DNA of 64,000 bases from Symsagittifera roscoffensis (Eukaryota > Xenacoelomorpha > Acoela > Convolutidae): the NCBI RefSeq assembly GCF_963678635.1, contig NC_087065.1:11181579-11245578 (forward strand), given 5' to 3'. The position numbers were made by a program, and so were the translations under genes. How positions within the stretch are numbered: the first letter of the stretch is position 1; every line of letters starts with the position of its first letter. Positions 40,586-52,335 of the stretch are shown here, piece by piece. The notes below the pieces were generated by a model, which searched no databases, had not been told where the DNA came from, and saw nothing but the letters and a program-made list of their open reading frames with translations.

Positions 40586-42494
40586 CTGTCAGTAATGCCA
40601 TGGCTGCTACCCACTCGGAGTCATCTCTGGTCACTTCTCTCTCCAATAATCCACCCAGCATCCGCATCACTTGTGGTGTGACCCGCACAGTTTTATCAAA
40701 CAATGAGAGTCTGCTTATGATCATGCGAGAGAGTTCCTGCTGGACCAGGTTTGAGCGCAGCAACGGATCCAAGGGCACCGGGTCCTTCTTGGATAGAATC
40801 TTTATCTCGGCTGCTTTCTCTACAGGTAACTCAGGATAACCTGGAATTGGATGTCCAGACTTGTCCAACCATCTCGTCAAGGGAAGCGCTTCATAAATTT
40901 CTTTGTCCGGAAACGAGAACCCTGCCTTGATTTCTGCCTGATTGACTTGCTTCTGTTCCAATCTTTCATAGAACTCGGTCTTCTTGCTGAGGTTGTCAGC
41001 ATTCAGGTGCTTGTCACGCATCGTGTGCTCGATTATCATGTGGTAGCCATCTAACCTTACTATCCATCTACCAATATAACTCTTATCCATCGAGTATTAC
41101 TTCAACCAAGATAACGCTCTGTTGTCTACGCGTAACTTAAAGGGAGCGCTCCCCAAGTATGCGCGGTACTTTTCCACAAATGTGACTACTGCAAATATTT
41201 CTGCCTTCGGTGCACCATATCTCATCTCAGTGTCACTTAACACCTTACTGCCAAATGCAATGGGACGGAGAACTGTCCTTCCATTCCATTCCTGCTTCTG
41301 ATGCAGTATTCCTGAGATGGCTACTACTGATGCGTCTGTGTCAAGGACATACATTCCCTACTCTGAAGGCATGTCTAGCACTGGCGCTTCGCACAGTTCC
41401 CGCTTTGTGTTCTCGAAGGCGGCTTGAGCTTCATGGTTCCATTCGAACTTCTCCCTTTTGTTGCACATCAGCTTCTGCATGGGATACACTTTGTCTGCAT
41501 ATCCTTTTATGAACTCACGGTAATAACTGGCAAACCCTAGGAAGTTCATGAGTTGTGTGTCCGTTCTGGGAGCCTTCCATGTCAACACAGCCTCTACTGC
41601 TTCCGGGTCCGGCCTCACGCCATGCCTGTCCACCATTCTTCCTATATATTTGACTGAATCCCTGAAGATTTCACATTTCGATGGTTTGCATTTCAAGCCT
41701 GCTCTTTTCATGCAGCCAAAGACCTCACCGAGCCGATCAATATGGTCTTCCAGGGTGGGTGTTGCTACGAGCACGTCATCCACGTAACACATCACGGTAC
41801 CTGTACTTCATCTTCGGTCAAAGCCTGAGCCATCTCTCTTTGAAAAGTAGCCGTGGCGTTGCACAAGCCGATGGGCATCCTCTTCCACTGGTACAACCGC
41901 AATTCACATGCGAATCCGGTCTTTTCTCTGTCCTTCTTCCGCAGAGGGAACTTCCAGAAAGCAGAACCCAAGTTCAGTGTGGTAAGGAACTTGGCGTCAC
42001 CAAGTTTAGAGAGGCTCTCGTCTTTTCGCGGTATCGGGTACGCATCTTTTATTGTCACCGCGTTCAAATAGCGAAAGTCACAACAGAACCCAAGCTGGCC
42101 CCCTTTCTTTTTTGCCATGACTATCCCGCAAGCCCAATGCGATTTCGAGGGTTATATCATGTCGTATTCTAGCAACATTTCTATTTCCGCTCCACACGCT
42201 TCCAATTTATGTGGCGTCATTCGTCTTGCGCCTTCCCTATGGGGAACGGCGCCTTCCTCTAGTTCGATTTCGTGTTCGACGAAGTAACAACAACTGATAC
42301 CTGCCTTAATTTTTGAAAATACATCCGCCTTTCGATTCATACGCCCGCAATGATTCAAAATCTCCCTCGCCTATTTTCCCTTTTAAGTGTTCTGTTTCTG
42401 GCAAAACCGGTTTGTCAGATTCTAGTTCATATGACGAGGGGCGTTCCGGAAAATTTGAGCAGCTCGGCAAGCCTTCGTCCGTTTCGGATTTCAT
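40533..42494 (-). pseudogene. pol: Pol RT and RNase H in B
   Basis: ATG at 42494 (MKSETDEGL). RT frame 42118-41792, then 41795-41358 with CYVDDVLVATP. The first catalytic Asp is changed (TLNLGSAFW for TLDLG), so the enzyme should be dead. A frameshift lies near 41795. TAG at 41355 separates RT from RNase H at exactly the E1 position (MPSE, stop, GMYVLD). RNase H (41354-40533) has DTDAS, a TAA after ALSWLK at 41097, and a one-base insertion near 40577. A further frame loss lies at 42152-42118. Confidence 0.92.
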
Positions 42495-42551
42495 TAAAAA
42501 CAGTTAATATATATCTTTATTGGCATGATGAGGGCAGTTCTTTACGTCATA

Positions 42552-43256
42552 TCACTTCAAGGTTTGTGTCTCTTCATAGTCGGTCCTCATCGTCAAAGCG
42601 TAACCAAGTTTCTTTCCACGCTGGATTGAAACCGTGGTGTCCAGTGTGTTCAATAACACACTGACACACAGTCCGTTTTGAGTTACCGAGAAGCTCCGAC
42701 CTAAAATCACTGAATTTTTACTATTTGGATTCGAAACCAAACAAACCTGTGTAGTATCACTTAACGAAATCAAATTCCTCATTCTAAAATTTGCTACCAC
42801 AGCCTGTCCCGGCTGTAGTTTTACTTTTGTATCTAAAAATATTGGTACCTTGTTTACATCTGTTATTATTCTTTTAATTGGTGTCTTAACATAACTCCGG
42901 TCCGGGTTTTTAATCCTTATTAGACCGATGTTCAAGTCAATCATCACGTCTAAATTCCTGACAAAATCTCTGCCAAAGATGAATTGGTCGGAGTTGTCCA
43001 AACTCTCTACCACCAGGAAGCTCATCCAAAGATACCGTCCTCCCATGTGGATGACCGTTATTGGTGTTCTTTCGGCTACATAAATCGCTCCTCGATTGTC
43101 TGCAGCCAGTCTGAGATTCGTCGGAATTAGGTCTTCCCTCGTGAAGCCCATTCTTTCCCAAGTTTCTTTCGGCATCACGCTTACTACCACTCCTGTGTCC
43201 AGAATCCCTGTGACTCCAATTTTCTTCACGTTGGTGTCGAGCAGATGTGCAGTCAC
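42552..43256 (-). pseudogene. protease and end of Gag-Pro ORF in B
   Basis: Retropepsin-like: ILDTGVVVSVMP keeps the catalytic Asp, and IFGRDFVRN is the second conserved block. It ends with TGA (ETQTLK, stop) at 42552. A has TAA at the same codon, and E1 has TAA four codons later. It is separated from upstream Gag by a TAG (near 43290). Confidence 0.88.
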
Positions 43257-43289
43257 ACCTGCTTCGTATCCAACGTGAACCGCGTCTTG

Positions 43290-45256
43290 CTACATCATGG
43301 CGTCATGGACTATTCTACGGACTTTAAATTCTTCTTCACCCAAATAGATTTGCCCTATTTGGTCACTGTCTGTCGTCACGTAGGTTCTAGTGTAGATACT
43401 GATCCCGTCCACGTTCAGCATCACTTGATACGGTCCATAAACTTCCACGTAGCGCCCGTGAAGTTTTTTCGTTCGAGGGCCACCCGTTGTCAACAACGCT
43501 CCTACAGCACTCGACTCAGTGAGTGGCTCTACCTGCCTCAGATAATCTGCATATGTCTCTAAATGGATCATAGTGAACTCTGAGGGTTCACTTAGGTTCC
43601 TGATCAACTGATGTCCCGCAACCGAATTTATTGACTGTATTCTGCTTCCTTGTGGCACCATTCCGAACATCTGCCCAGAGATCACGTTTAGTTTCATGCT
43701 CAAACCGCTTGATGCTTTCGTTTCTTCAAATTCTGATGCCTCGAAGGCGTTCAACTTTTCCTGTTTTTTCTTATTCTCTAGTTCGAGCTTCACCTTTTGT
43801 TCGATCTCCTTCGTCATCAACTCCTGCTGGACTTTGGTTAAATAGAGCATCCCTCGCGGCTGTCCCATAATTGATCTTGAAATCATCCGCCGCAGTCACC
43901 GTTTCCAGTTTACGTATCTCCTCCGTTACCGCCTGCATCTACTTCGTTGCCAGCTCTTGCGATTTTTCTTTTCTGCGTGCCTCCGCTTCGATGAACAGGC
44001 GAGCTTTTCTGGCTTTCACACCCGATAAAGCTTCCTCATGCCTTAGATGCTTGATGTCCGCCACAGCATCCCAGAATTGTGGAAAATCCGATTTAAATTG
44101 ACCTTCCAAGTTACAGAAAAAAAAACACCTTGAGCCGACTTTCGCAATTACTCCTCTCATGAAATCTTCATGATTGATCTCTGACGCATTTTCATCTTCG
44201 AGGCTAAAGCCTTTTGCTTTCATGCCCTGTTTGTAGGTTGGGCATGCTGACACATGATGGTTGGTCGAACTGCAATTTGCACAAGAGCGCCTCTTGTCCA
44301 TATCATCCCTCGATTTATAGCAGTTGTTCCCTTGGTTTGCTGGTCCGCTGTTTAAATTGCCATAATTGTTCATGTAATATCCAGATTTTGATGCAGGCTT
44401 CAGCAACATCCTCTGATGTTGGCGCATTTGTTGAGAGTGGCGTGTAATGTGTCGCTAAAATTGTTTGAAGCTCATCATTCTTCACGCCATCGATGAATTT
44501 TGAGGCTCCTGCCCGGTTCATCTTCTGTTCGACTCATCTGGTTGGCTACGCCTTCTCAGCATCTCCAAATTGTCTAGAAACTTGTCTATCGTCTCATCTT
44601 CACGTTGCCTCCGTTTCTCGAAGCGCATCCTTGCTTGGTGTCCTTGCACCCCTGAGCCAAAACGGTTTAGTAAGATTTCAAAGATTTTCTCAGCAGTGTC
44701 CCGCTGGTATTGCTTTTTGGCCATCACGCAGTTTAGGGCTGTCCCTTCCAAGTTGCTGGTAAGAGCACTGCATTCTTGCCTTTCTGACAACTCCTCTTCT
44801 TCAAATTGTAAACTCCTCTATCCAGGTATCAATACAGCAATCAGATTCGTCTTTATGGCATTTTGGTTTCTTAAAAACCCTTCTGGACTCTTCACTATGT
44901 TCATTGGTTCTAGAGATCCTCGTAAGGAATATTTCCAAAGACCTGTTCAGATGTTCAAAGGCTGTGGCCATTGATATAGCGTCTCTTGAATGCCCCGCCT
45001 GAGTATCATTGCCCCCTGATAAGGGCTCTGGATTTGGATTTTCCCTCATGTCTGAATCGCTGAGATTGTTTCTTCCTTGGCTCGCATGACTCCTGTTCCT
45101 GGAATCACATCTCCCAGTCGCATGTGTATCTTGCGTCGGTCGTTCGTTTGAGGTCACAAAAGGGTCGTTCATTGCTTTTCTCTGTTTCTCTGGTATGAAT
45201 TTCCTGGAGCTATCACTTAGTTTAGGTATCCTGGACTTGTCTAGACTCATTTTCAA
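43290..45256 (-). pseudogene. gag in B (central deletion, several breaks)
   Basis: It starts MKMSLDKSRIPK at 45256. After about 35 codons it jumps (NDPFV to TSNERPTQD), losing roughly 190 codons present in A. Capsid frames are 44790-44518 and 44521-44315. In the zinc knuckles (44427-43939) the first is a full CX2CX4HX4C (CANCSSTNHHVSAC), while the second has an extra Phe, with His changed to Gln and the last Cys to Phe. A coiled, charged region follows (43886-43600), then the linker to protease. Stops near 43935 and 43290. Confidence 0.85.
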
Positions 45257-46215
45257 TTTATCACTTCTTACTGCCTATACACTCAATTCGATTGCTAAGA
45301 AAGAGTGACCACGAATCCTTGTTGGTTATCACAGTACAGCGTGTGTACAATTTATTCACAATAATCGATTGTTAGTTGTAAGATGTGAAGCTAGCATAGT
45401 ATGATGATATCAATTTATTTAAAGATAGTGTTCTCACTACCCAATCAAGGACTAGAACAGCGTAAAATTGCTTTATTCAACCGTTACTACCCTTTGGTAG
45501 GGGTGTTAGGACTTTGCAAAAACAATTAAACAATTTCATAAAACGTGAAGCGTCTACCTTTCCGAATTAGTGAATTTGCTTAAAAAAATCATAAAAAATT
45601 TTCACGCTTACTTGTTTGAATAATTGATGTTTTTATGAATAAGCTCACCTAATTTCTAATCTAACGGTACTAAGATCAACTGGATTATTAACAAGTAGTT
45701 TCAAAGTTATTAACCAAAACGTGTTCTTTCTTAAGTCAAAACATTTTCTCTCTTATACGTTCCGCCTAACTTTTTTTTCGCAATTCTGTTCTTTTCGACC
45801 TAGAAATTATTGATCCGAGCTCAAAAGGGCTGTACTCTTCTAGTTCAGTGCAAAAAACCCGATCTAAAGAGTTCTAGCGGAAAACAATTTGCCAAAAACA
45901 ATGCTATTTGGACCCCTCCGGATTGATGAATCCACTAAATTAAACACGTTAAGTTCGATTTCTCTGTAATCCAGAAGGTTATCGGCAAACGGGTTTTAAA
46001 ACCTGTCGATTCACTAGTGAACGTTGCCCGAAGATCCTTTTTTACTGTCCTAACTTGAAAATTTCAAAAAAAAAATCTTATTTTTTAGCGTTTTGTTTCT
46101 TCAAAAATCAAGAAAGTTCGGTTTTTGGTACCTAATTAGTTCCAACCACTTCCGAACTAAACTTCACCGGTTCTACCTTTTCCACTAGTAGAGTTATGAT
46201 GTAACTCACTAATTT
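45257..46215 (-). other. B leader (5' part missing)
   Basis: Matches E1 from about 1690 to 3724 with deletions, and lacks the tandem motif array; only a few CCGGAGGGG-type motifs remain (near 45915). Its upstream end is fused to the SGNH start of element A at about 46215-46225 across a short shared string (acgga). No gene is seen. Confidence 0.75.
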
Positions 46216-47375
46216 AGCGCTTTCTTCCGTGTCCGGAACTCCTGATAAGCTATACTTCAACTGGTTGTTATTCTGGACGTCGATCACTCGGGACACTTTC
46301 TTCATCGGCATTTCTCGTACCTTTCTGTCTGGAACCTTAGAGCTCTTTGTCGGTAGCGTTGCATCACTAACTCCCGTTCTTGTCATCATCATTTGGGAGA
46401 GTTGCACTCTGCCCGCATCATCGATTGTTCCATAGGGTGCAGTCACCCCGGAACCTGGCGCATTTCTATTAGCGACCAATCGTCCAGCTGTTTGTATCAA
46501 CTTTCTCACGGTTTGCTCTACGACTGGCTCACCTAGGGTGTCAATCGGGTCCGGGATTGTCACTCGACCAGTTGTAGCTGGGAGTCGCGTCTCCGTCGTT
46601 TGACTCAACTCGCGAGGCGTCAAAAGTTCCATCGGGGACTGCCCACGAGGATTATTCCTTGTAGGTATCACTTTTTCCACGGCTGTCGTCAACGCCAGCC
46701 GCTCCGATCGCTCTCTGTACTCGCGCCTCCAGGGCTCTATTTCTTCACCCTGTTTCTTGTTGCAATCCTCAAACAGTCTCTTCCACATGCCTCTATCTTC
46801 TTCTGTACTGAGCATGGTTTTGGTCATTTCGTCCAGCTCCCTTCTGGTCTTCTCCAGTTCTTCTGTTCTTCTATCGTCCCGTTAAAATCTTGCATTGTTT
46901 CGTTCGTCTGAACCTCCTCCTCTACTCTCGCCCTCTTTGGTGGCACAGCTGCTCTCAGTTGTGAACTAGACGAGGCAGCCTCGATGTTCATTTCCTGATG
47001 CATCCTCCTCAATCCAGACCTACGCTTGGTGGGCAAAGGCATCTCACCTGGTTGGTATGTCCTGGAACTTCCCAATCCAAGCTCGTTCGCCGAGTCACTT
47101 CATGAGAGAGCGCCGTTTCTCCACCTCATCACTCTCACGTTCGGGCGGTTTAGTACTCCTCTTTCTCCATATGCTGCCATCAATAAGACTTCCGTGGGGC
47201 GGTCACCATGATTATCATGCCCCAAGATGTTTATTAAGGCGGCCAGCAACATGACTACCTCTGGGACCTCCAGAGCAAAGTCTCGATCCATCAGCCGACG
47301 ATAGATCGCATCTACCATCGGTCCCCCATATGCCTCTGCCAGGTCCATTAATTCGTTCAAGTTGAAGTTGTCCAT
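46132..47375 (-). pseudogene. ORF2 coiled-coil half in A, fused to B leader
   Basis: ATG at 47375 (MDNFNLNELMDL). TGA at 47100 (same site as in B) and a frameshift at about 46860 before TKTMLSTEEDRG (also shared). The frame 46827-46132 runs through the TAG site of E1 without a stop (NRNAPGSG), reaches YSLSGVPDTEE, and then reads into leader DNA from about 46220 until a stop at 46132. The SGNH domain itself is absent. Confidence 0.78.
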
Positions 47376-47807
47376 GCTCTTTCAGATTCGATTCTATTAT
47401 CGGTTTGATGAATTGAAATCAAGTGAAGAATTAACTGATCAATCAGGATATAGAAAAGAGGTCGCCAATATCACATTTGTCAGCTTTACAAAAATTTTAT
47501 CTTCAAACTTATTTAAAACAGTCAGATAAAAAAGTTTTGATCCTAAAATTTATTAAAATCAATCCGTTGCTAAAATTTTGGAATTCGACCTAAGAATGGA
47601 CAGTCCAAACTTTGGATCTATTCCTAAGATAGTCATTCGGTTATTCATGGTCACTAATTTCTTCTTACCCAGGCTCTTAACAACAAAACCTAACACATAA
47701 CATAACATAACACACATATCACATACAACACACATATAGTATGACGCCTTCCTGCATGCAACCTAAACTCAGCCTATACATAAATAATTTTTCTTACTTA
47801 AGTATAC
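47376..47807 (-). other. non-coding spacer between Pol and ORF2 in A
   Basis: Matches 37203-37647. The splice-acceptor-like tract has TAT for TAG near 47448. Microsatellite at about 47690-47735. No gene. Confidence 0.65.
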
Positions 47808-48404
47808 TTGGACATTAGTATCAGAGAAGATTACGCGTATCAGTGCATACAGCTCCCATGGATGCAGTCGTCCTCTGTTCGGATCGTACACTGGAAGCGA
47901 GAGCTATTTTACTTCCCTTTCCACAAGGAGTCTCTCAATCTTGTCAAGGACAAGACTAAGTTTTCCGGGTCCACGTGCCGCCTCTCCGTCGCCCTCGAAG
48001 CATAATTACTTAGCTAAGTACTTTCCCGGTATCCGTGGCGCCGCCGGGGGCAAAGCTGCTACGCCTCCTATTCCTGGTCTTTGCTTCCAAAGGAGTTCTA
48101 TGTTTTTATATTCCCTCTTAAAATCTGCTGCTAACGCTATCTTATAACTCATGTCTGATGTGATCGCTATCGCATATGTTCTATTTGTGAGTATGAAATC
48201 GCTATCTTTCAATATTATGCTGCTTGAGTATTCATTTGGCAAGTTAAAATATGACTCCACTACTCTCCCTATGTCCGGTTTCTTAGGGTCCTCGCCTGTT
48301 TCTGCTTCTAGATCACCTGTCTCTCTTGCTATTCTTAATTTTTTTAATAATAAGTTTTCCGTGTGGTTAAAACCTACCCCCACTCCCCCGACAAAAATAT
48401 CCAT
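47808..48404 (-). pseudogene. macrodomain-like domain in A (truncated)
   Basis: 48404-48006 is open through the first strand, AIAITSDMSYKIAL, the helix, GGVAALPPAAPRI and GKYL, then stops (TAA 48006). The rest decays in other frames to 47808. It lies five codons after the in-phase TGA of the Pol acidic tail. The first two thirds agree well with E1, which supports this being a conserved domain of the family. Confidence 0.6.
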
Positions 48405-48419
48405 CGACGTCCCCGTCGA

Positions 48420-49217
48420 TCACATACCGGATATCAAACCGAGATTGGATGCAGGAATGAGTAGTTGCCCTTCTTGGGCAGCCCACGTAGGATCATCTCT
48501 TTCGGTTTTTATGTATTTCATGCTCTCACAGTCTACATCTTGAATCGTGAGACTGGTCTCCTTTGGGTGTGACTCTGACGTCATTTCGTTCAGCCATTTC
48601 AAGACACGCAGATTCGTCAAGTCTTGTTCGTAGGATTGCTGTTGCTCGTCGTCGAGTTCTACCTCGGGTGTCGACCGGTCCTCGATCCATTCCTCATCGT
48701 GGTCATCATCTATGTCGATGTCTTGCGACACGGTTATTCCTTCTAGACCCACCACTTCTTCCACTATCTTCTTCAGATCTATCCTGTACACTACGAAGTC
48801 ATCTCCGTAAGGATTATATTTCTTCTTGAGTCTTGTCTTGTCACTCTCTCGAGTCTGTATCGTAAATGGGAGATCTGGTTCCCAATTCATGTGGACCTCA
48901 ATTTGTTCGGGATCTTGCCAGTCCTCCTCCTTGTAGGGAAATTTTCCTTCATCTGCTTCAATCACCTCATTTGGATCCAGGTCCAGTGGTGGACTTGATC
49001 CTTCCTCTACGACCTCATTTCCATCGTTATTTTCCCTGGTGCCCTTTTTGTTGACCTCACAAGCAGGGTCCATCATCAGATAATCCCCCTCTTCCATGTC
49101 TGCAGGTAAACACCAGTCTTCTGTCGATGGGTTGTGTGGCTTCATGTTCTCGTAGTGAGCGGCTCGGCCAGTACTCAGTCTATGAAAGCGTCCCTGCTGG
49201 TGCACTTCCGTAATCAT
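48420..49217 (-). pseudogene. Pol GPY/F and complete acidic tail in A
   Basis: The longest version of this region: after MITEVHQQGRF (end of GPY/F) it continues 265 codons through acidic stretches to LLIPASNLGLISGM and TGA. It includes the segment DLKKIVEEVVGLEGITV, which E1 has lost by deletion at about 11865. It shows what the family's Pol looked like between integrase and macrodomain. Confidence 0.75.
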
Positions 49218-50258
49218 GAAGGTTCCCCTCCACTTTTTTAGGAGCTTTTCCGTTCCTTTTGGTGGTCCTATAACGTTCTGAAATACCCATACTTAGACTC
49301 CTACCCAGTAAGCTTTTGCACCAGCTCTTTCCTATCGAATCTTTTCCTCTGCCTTGCTTGAGCCTGCTGACATCTTCTCGTGTCATCCGGTTAACATCTC
49401 CTCGTGTCCGGTGGAGTTTTGCGTGCTGTTGTAAGCTCCCATCACCTGTGGAAGATATCTGTCCCAATCGGTCATGTACCTGGAACAATATACCCTCAGC
49501 ATCGACACTAACGTTCGATTTTACCTTTCTACTAAGCCATTCGTCTGGGAAGTGTATGTCGTGGAGTGAGCGTGAGCCACCTGTGAACGTCTCATGAGCT
49601 CCTTCGTAAGTTCTCCCACTAAAGCTGTTCCGTTATCCGATTGAAACGTCATTGGACAACCATGTCTCGCTATCCACGTATTGATTAGGTGATTGCACGT
49701 CTCTTCTGCTGAGGCAGTTATGCAGGGCACGGCCTCTGCATACTTCATGAAGTGATCTATCATGACCAAGACTTGATTGTAACCACTGTCTGTCATGCAT
49801 ATTTTCTGGTGATCAATCTGCACCACCTCGTTGAATTCAGATGACTCGATCGACTGCAAGGGAAATCGCAATTTCCTTGGATTCTTGACCTGTTGGCATG
49901 ACAGACATGCTCTTACCCACTTCTCGCATGCCTTTTTCATTCCAGGCCACTCAAAGCTTTTCAGAATCCTCTGGTATACTTTGTCGATTCCCTGATGGAC
50001 CTCTGATCATGTGACCTGAATAGAAGTTCTGTCTGATAGAGTTGCGGCAACACTATCGCATTAATTTTGTACAGGACCTTGTCTTCTTCTCTTCTCTTAC
50101 AAGCCACAGTACCGTCTCTGTTCAGATATTACCTTCCCTCTTTCTGCATAAAGTACTGTCTCCCGCAATACGGTAACTGTCTTCCTCCAGGTCACCTTTG
50201 TCCGGAGCTCCTTTTTCGATCCACCTTTTCAGGTTGCTCGTCATGCGATCATTTATAG
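49180..50258 (-). pseudogene. integrase in A
   Basis: Main frame 49940-49521 with QIDHQ, FQSDNGTAL and NGLVER; a TAA then follows where other copies have Gln. The HX4H part (50258-49960) is broken by frame changes. After the core a deletion near 49380 removes about 150 bp (the codons between YSST and the AQARQR-like region), and the rest is out of phase to 49180. Confidence 0.85.
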
Positions 50259-50259
50259 G

Positions 50260-50825
50260 TCCGAGAGTCTGTACCTTGCCATCAAGTACGTCTTCATGAT
50301 CCTCATCTGACTATTCAGCTCATTGGGCTGATGCGTGTCTTCTTCCATCTTAAGGCACCAAATCTTCACCAACGGTTGTGTTTCTTGTTCGAACGGTTAA
50401 ACATCTGTCCTGATTACCTCTTTTTTTGGCAACAAACTTATCGAACGCTTCGATACCGCTATTGTTTCCAGATCATCTGCTGCGTTGTCAAAGACTATTT
50501 CCCCTGGTATGAGGTAGCGATCTCGTCAGGGTCTTGATATACCTCCTTGTCCAGATCCCTTACTGGAGTCTCCACTAGTAGACTGTGGATCGCTAGCTCT
50601 GACAGTTCTGATCCTGAGCTCGAGTTTTTGTCTGAGTAGGTGTCGATTCCCGGGAGTTGTCAACAATTGAAGAGTCTGCGATGGAGCATGTTCCCTCTCC
50701 TAGGGCAGTTCTGTGCGTTCTGCTCATCCAACTGAACTCCCCGGACAAAATTTACTGTTCCTCATCACGAACTTCCTCTTCTACATCAGATCAGACTCCC
50801 CGGACAAACTCCCCGGACAAACGGA
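50260..50825 (-). pseudogene. acidic linker in A (deleted)
   Basis: Decayed version of the Pol linker. At 50745-50825 three ctccccggac units (coding TTTGTCCGGGGAG) are packed together, and the last one is joined directly to RNase H sequence (cggattatcatgtgg). About 1.2 kb found in B and E1 is missing, so the deletion ran between the linker repeats and RNase H. Confidence 0.65.
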
Positions 50826-52278
50826 TTATCATGTGGTAGCCATCCAATCTTACTATCCATCTACCAATATAACTCCATCTACCAATATAGATCCATCGAG
50901 TAGGTCTTCAACCAGGATAACGCTCTGTTGTCTACGCGTAACTTAAAGGGAGCGCTCCCCAAGTATGCGCGGTACTTTTCCACAAATGTGACTACTGCAA
51001 ACATTTCTGCTTTTGGTGCACCATATTTCATCTCAGTGTCACTTAACACCTTACTGCCATATGCAATGGGACGGAGAACGGTTATCCCTTTCTATTCCTG
51101 CTCCTGATGCAGTATTCCCGAGATGGCTACTACTGATGCGTCTGTGTCAAGAACTTACATGCCCTTTTCGCACAGTTCCCGCTCTATGTTCCCAAAAGCC
51201 GTTTGAGCTCCATCGCTCCATTCGAACTTTTTCCCTTTGTTGCGCATCAGCTTCTGCATCGTCTAGACTTTGTCTGCATACCCTTTTATGAACTCACGGT
51301 AATAGTTGGCAAACCCTAGGAAGCTCATTAGCTGTGTGTCCGTTCTCGGAGCCTCCCATGTCAACACAGCCTCTACTGCTTCCGGGTCCCGTCTCACACC
51401 ATGCCTGTCCACCATTCTTCCCAGGTACTTGATCGAATCCCTAAGGATTTCACATTTCGATGGTTTGCACTTCAAGCCTGCTCTTTTCATGCATCCAAAG
51501 ACCTCATCGAGCCGATCAATGTGGTCTTCCAGGGTGGGTGTGGCTATGACCACGTCATGCACGTAACAAATCACAAAATTCCTGTACTTCATTGTCACCC
51601 TGGTCAAAGCCTGAGCCATCTCTCTTTGAAAAGTAGCCGTGGCGTTGCACAAGCCGATGGGCATCCTCTTCCACTGGTACAACACCAATTCACATTCGAA
51701 TCCGGTCTTTTCTCTGTCCTTCTTCCGCAGAGGGACCTGCCAGAAAGCAGAACCCAAGTCCAGTGTGGTGAAGAATTTGGCGTCATCAAGTTTAGAGAGG
51801 CTCTCGTTTTTTTCGAGTTATCGGGTACGCATCTTCTATTGTCACCGCGTTCAAATAGCGAAAGTCACAACAGAACCCAAGCTGGTCCCCTTTTTTTGCC
51901 ATGACTATCCCGCAAGCCCAATGCGATTTCGAGGGTTCTGTCATGTCGTATTCTAGCAACATTTCTATTTCCACCCGGCATGCTTCCAATTTATGTGGCG
52001 TCATTCGTGTTGCGCCTTTCCTATGGGGAACGGCGCCTTCCTCTAGTTCAATTTCGTGTTCGACAAAGTTACAACAACCGATACCTGCCTTATTTTTGAA
52101 AATACATCCGCGTTTCGATTCCAAACTGCCCGCAATGATTCAAAATCTCCGTCGCCTATTTTCCTTTTAAGTGTTCTATTTCTGACAAAACCGGTTTGTC
52201 AGATTCTAGTTCATATGACGATGGGCGTTCCGGAAAATTCGAGCAGCTCGACAGGCCGTCGTCCGTTTCGGATTTCAT
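50826..52278 (-). pseudogene. pol: Pol RT and RNase H in A
   Basis: ATG at 52278. Frames 52124-51792 and 51757-51263 cover most of RT. The motif is CYVHD instead of CYVDD, so a catalytic Asp is lost; the DLGSAFW equivalent starts at a frame break (51757). Part of the RT-RNase H joint is deleted (near 51170). The remaining bases read aaggg where E1 and B have the TAG, hinting that the original codon was AAG. RNase H is fragmentary (51150-50830). Confidence 0.9.
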
Positions 52279-52335
52279 TGAAAACAGTTAATATATATAT
52301 TTTCTGGCATGATAAGGGCAGTTCTTTACGTCATA

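Larger units (their letters stand above)
22087..46215 (-). mobile_element. B: LTR retroelement of the same family, - strand
   Basis: Reads right to left: leader (46215-45257), gag-pro, pol, macrodomain, ORF2, long accessory frame with an internal tandem duplication, 3' UTR and truncated 3' LTR (22871-22087). It has no 5' LTR; its leader is fused to element A. It retains the accessory region that E1 lost. Every ORF has stops or frameshifts, and both the RT catalytic centre and the SGNH block III are altered. Confidence 0.9.
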
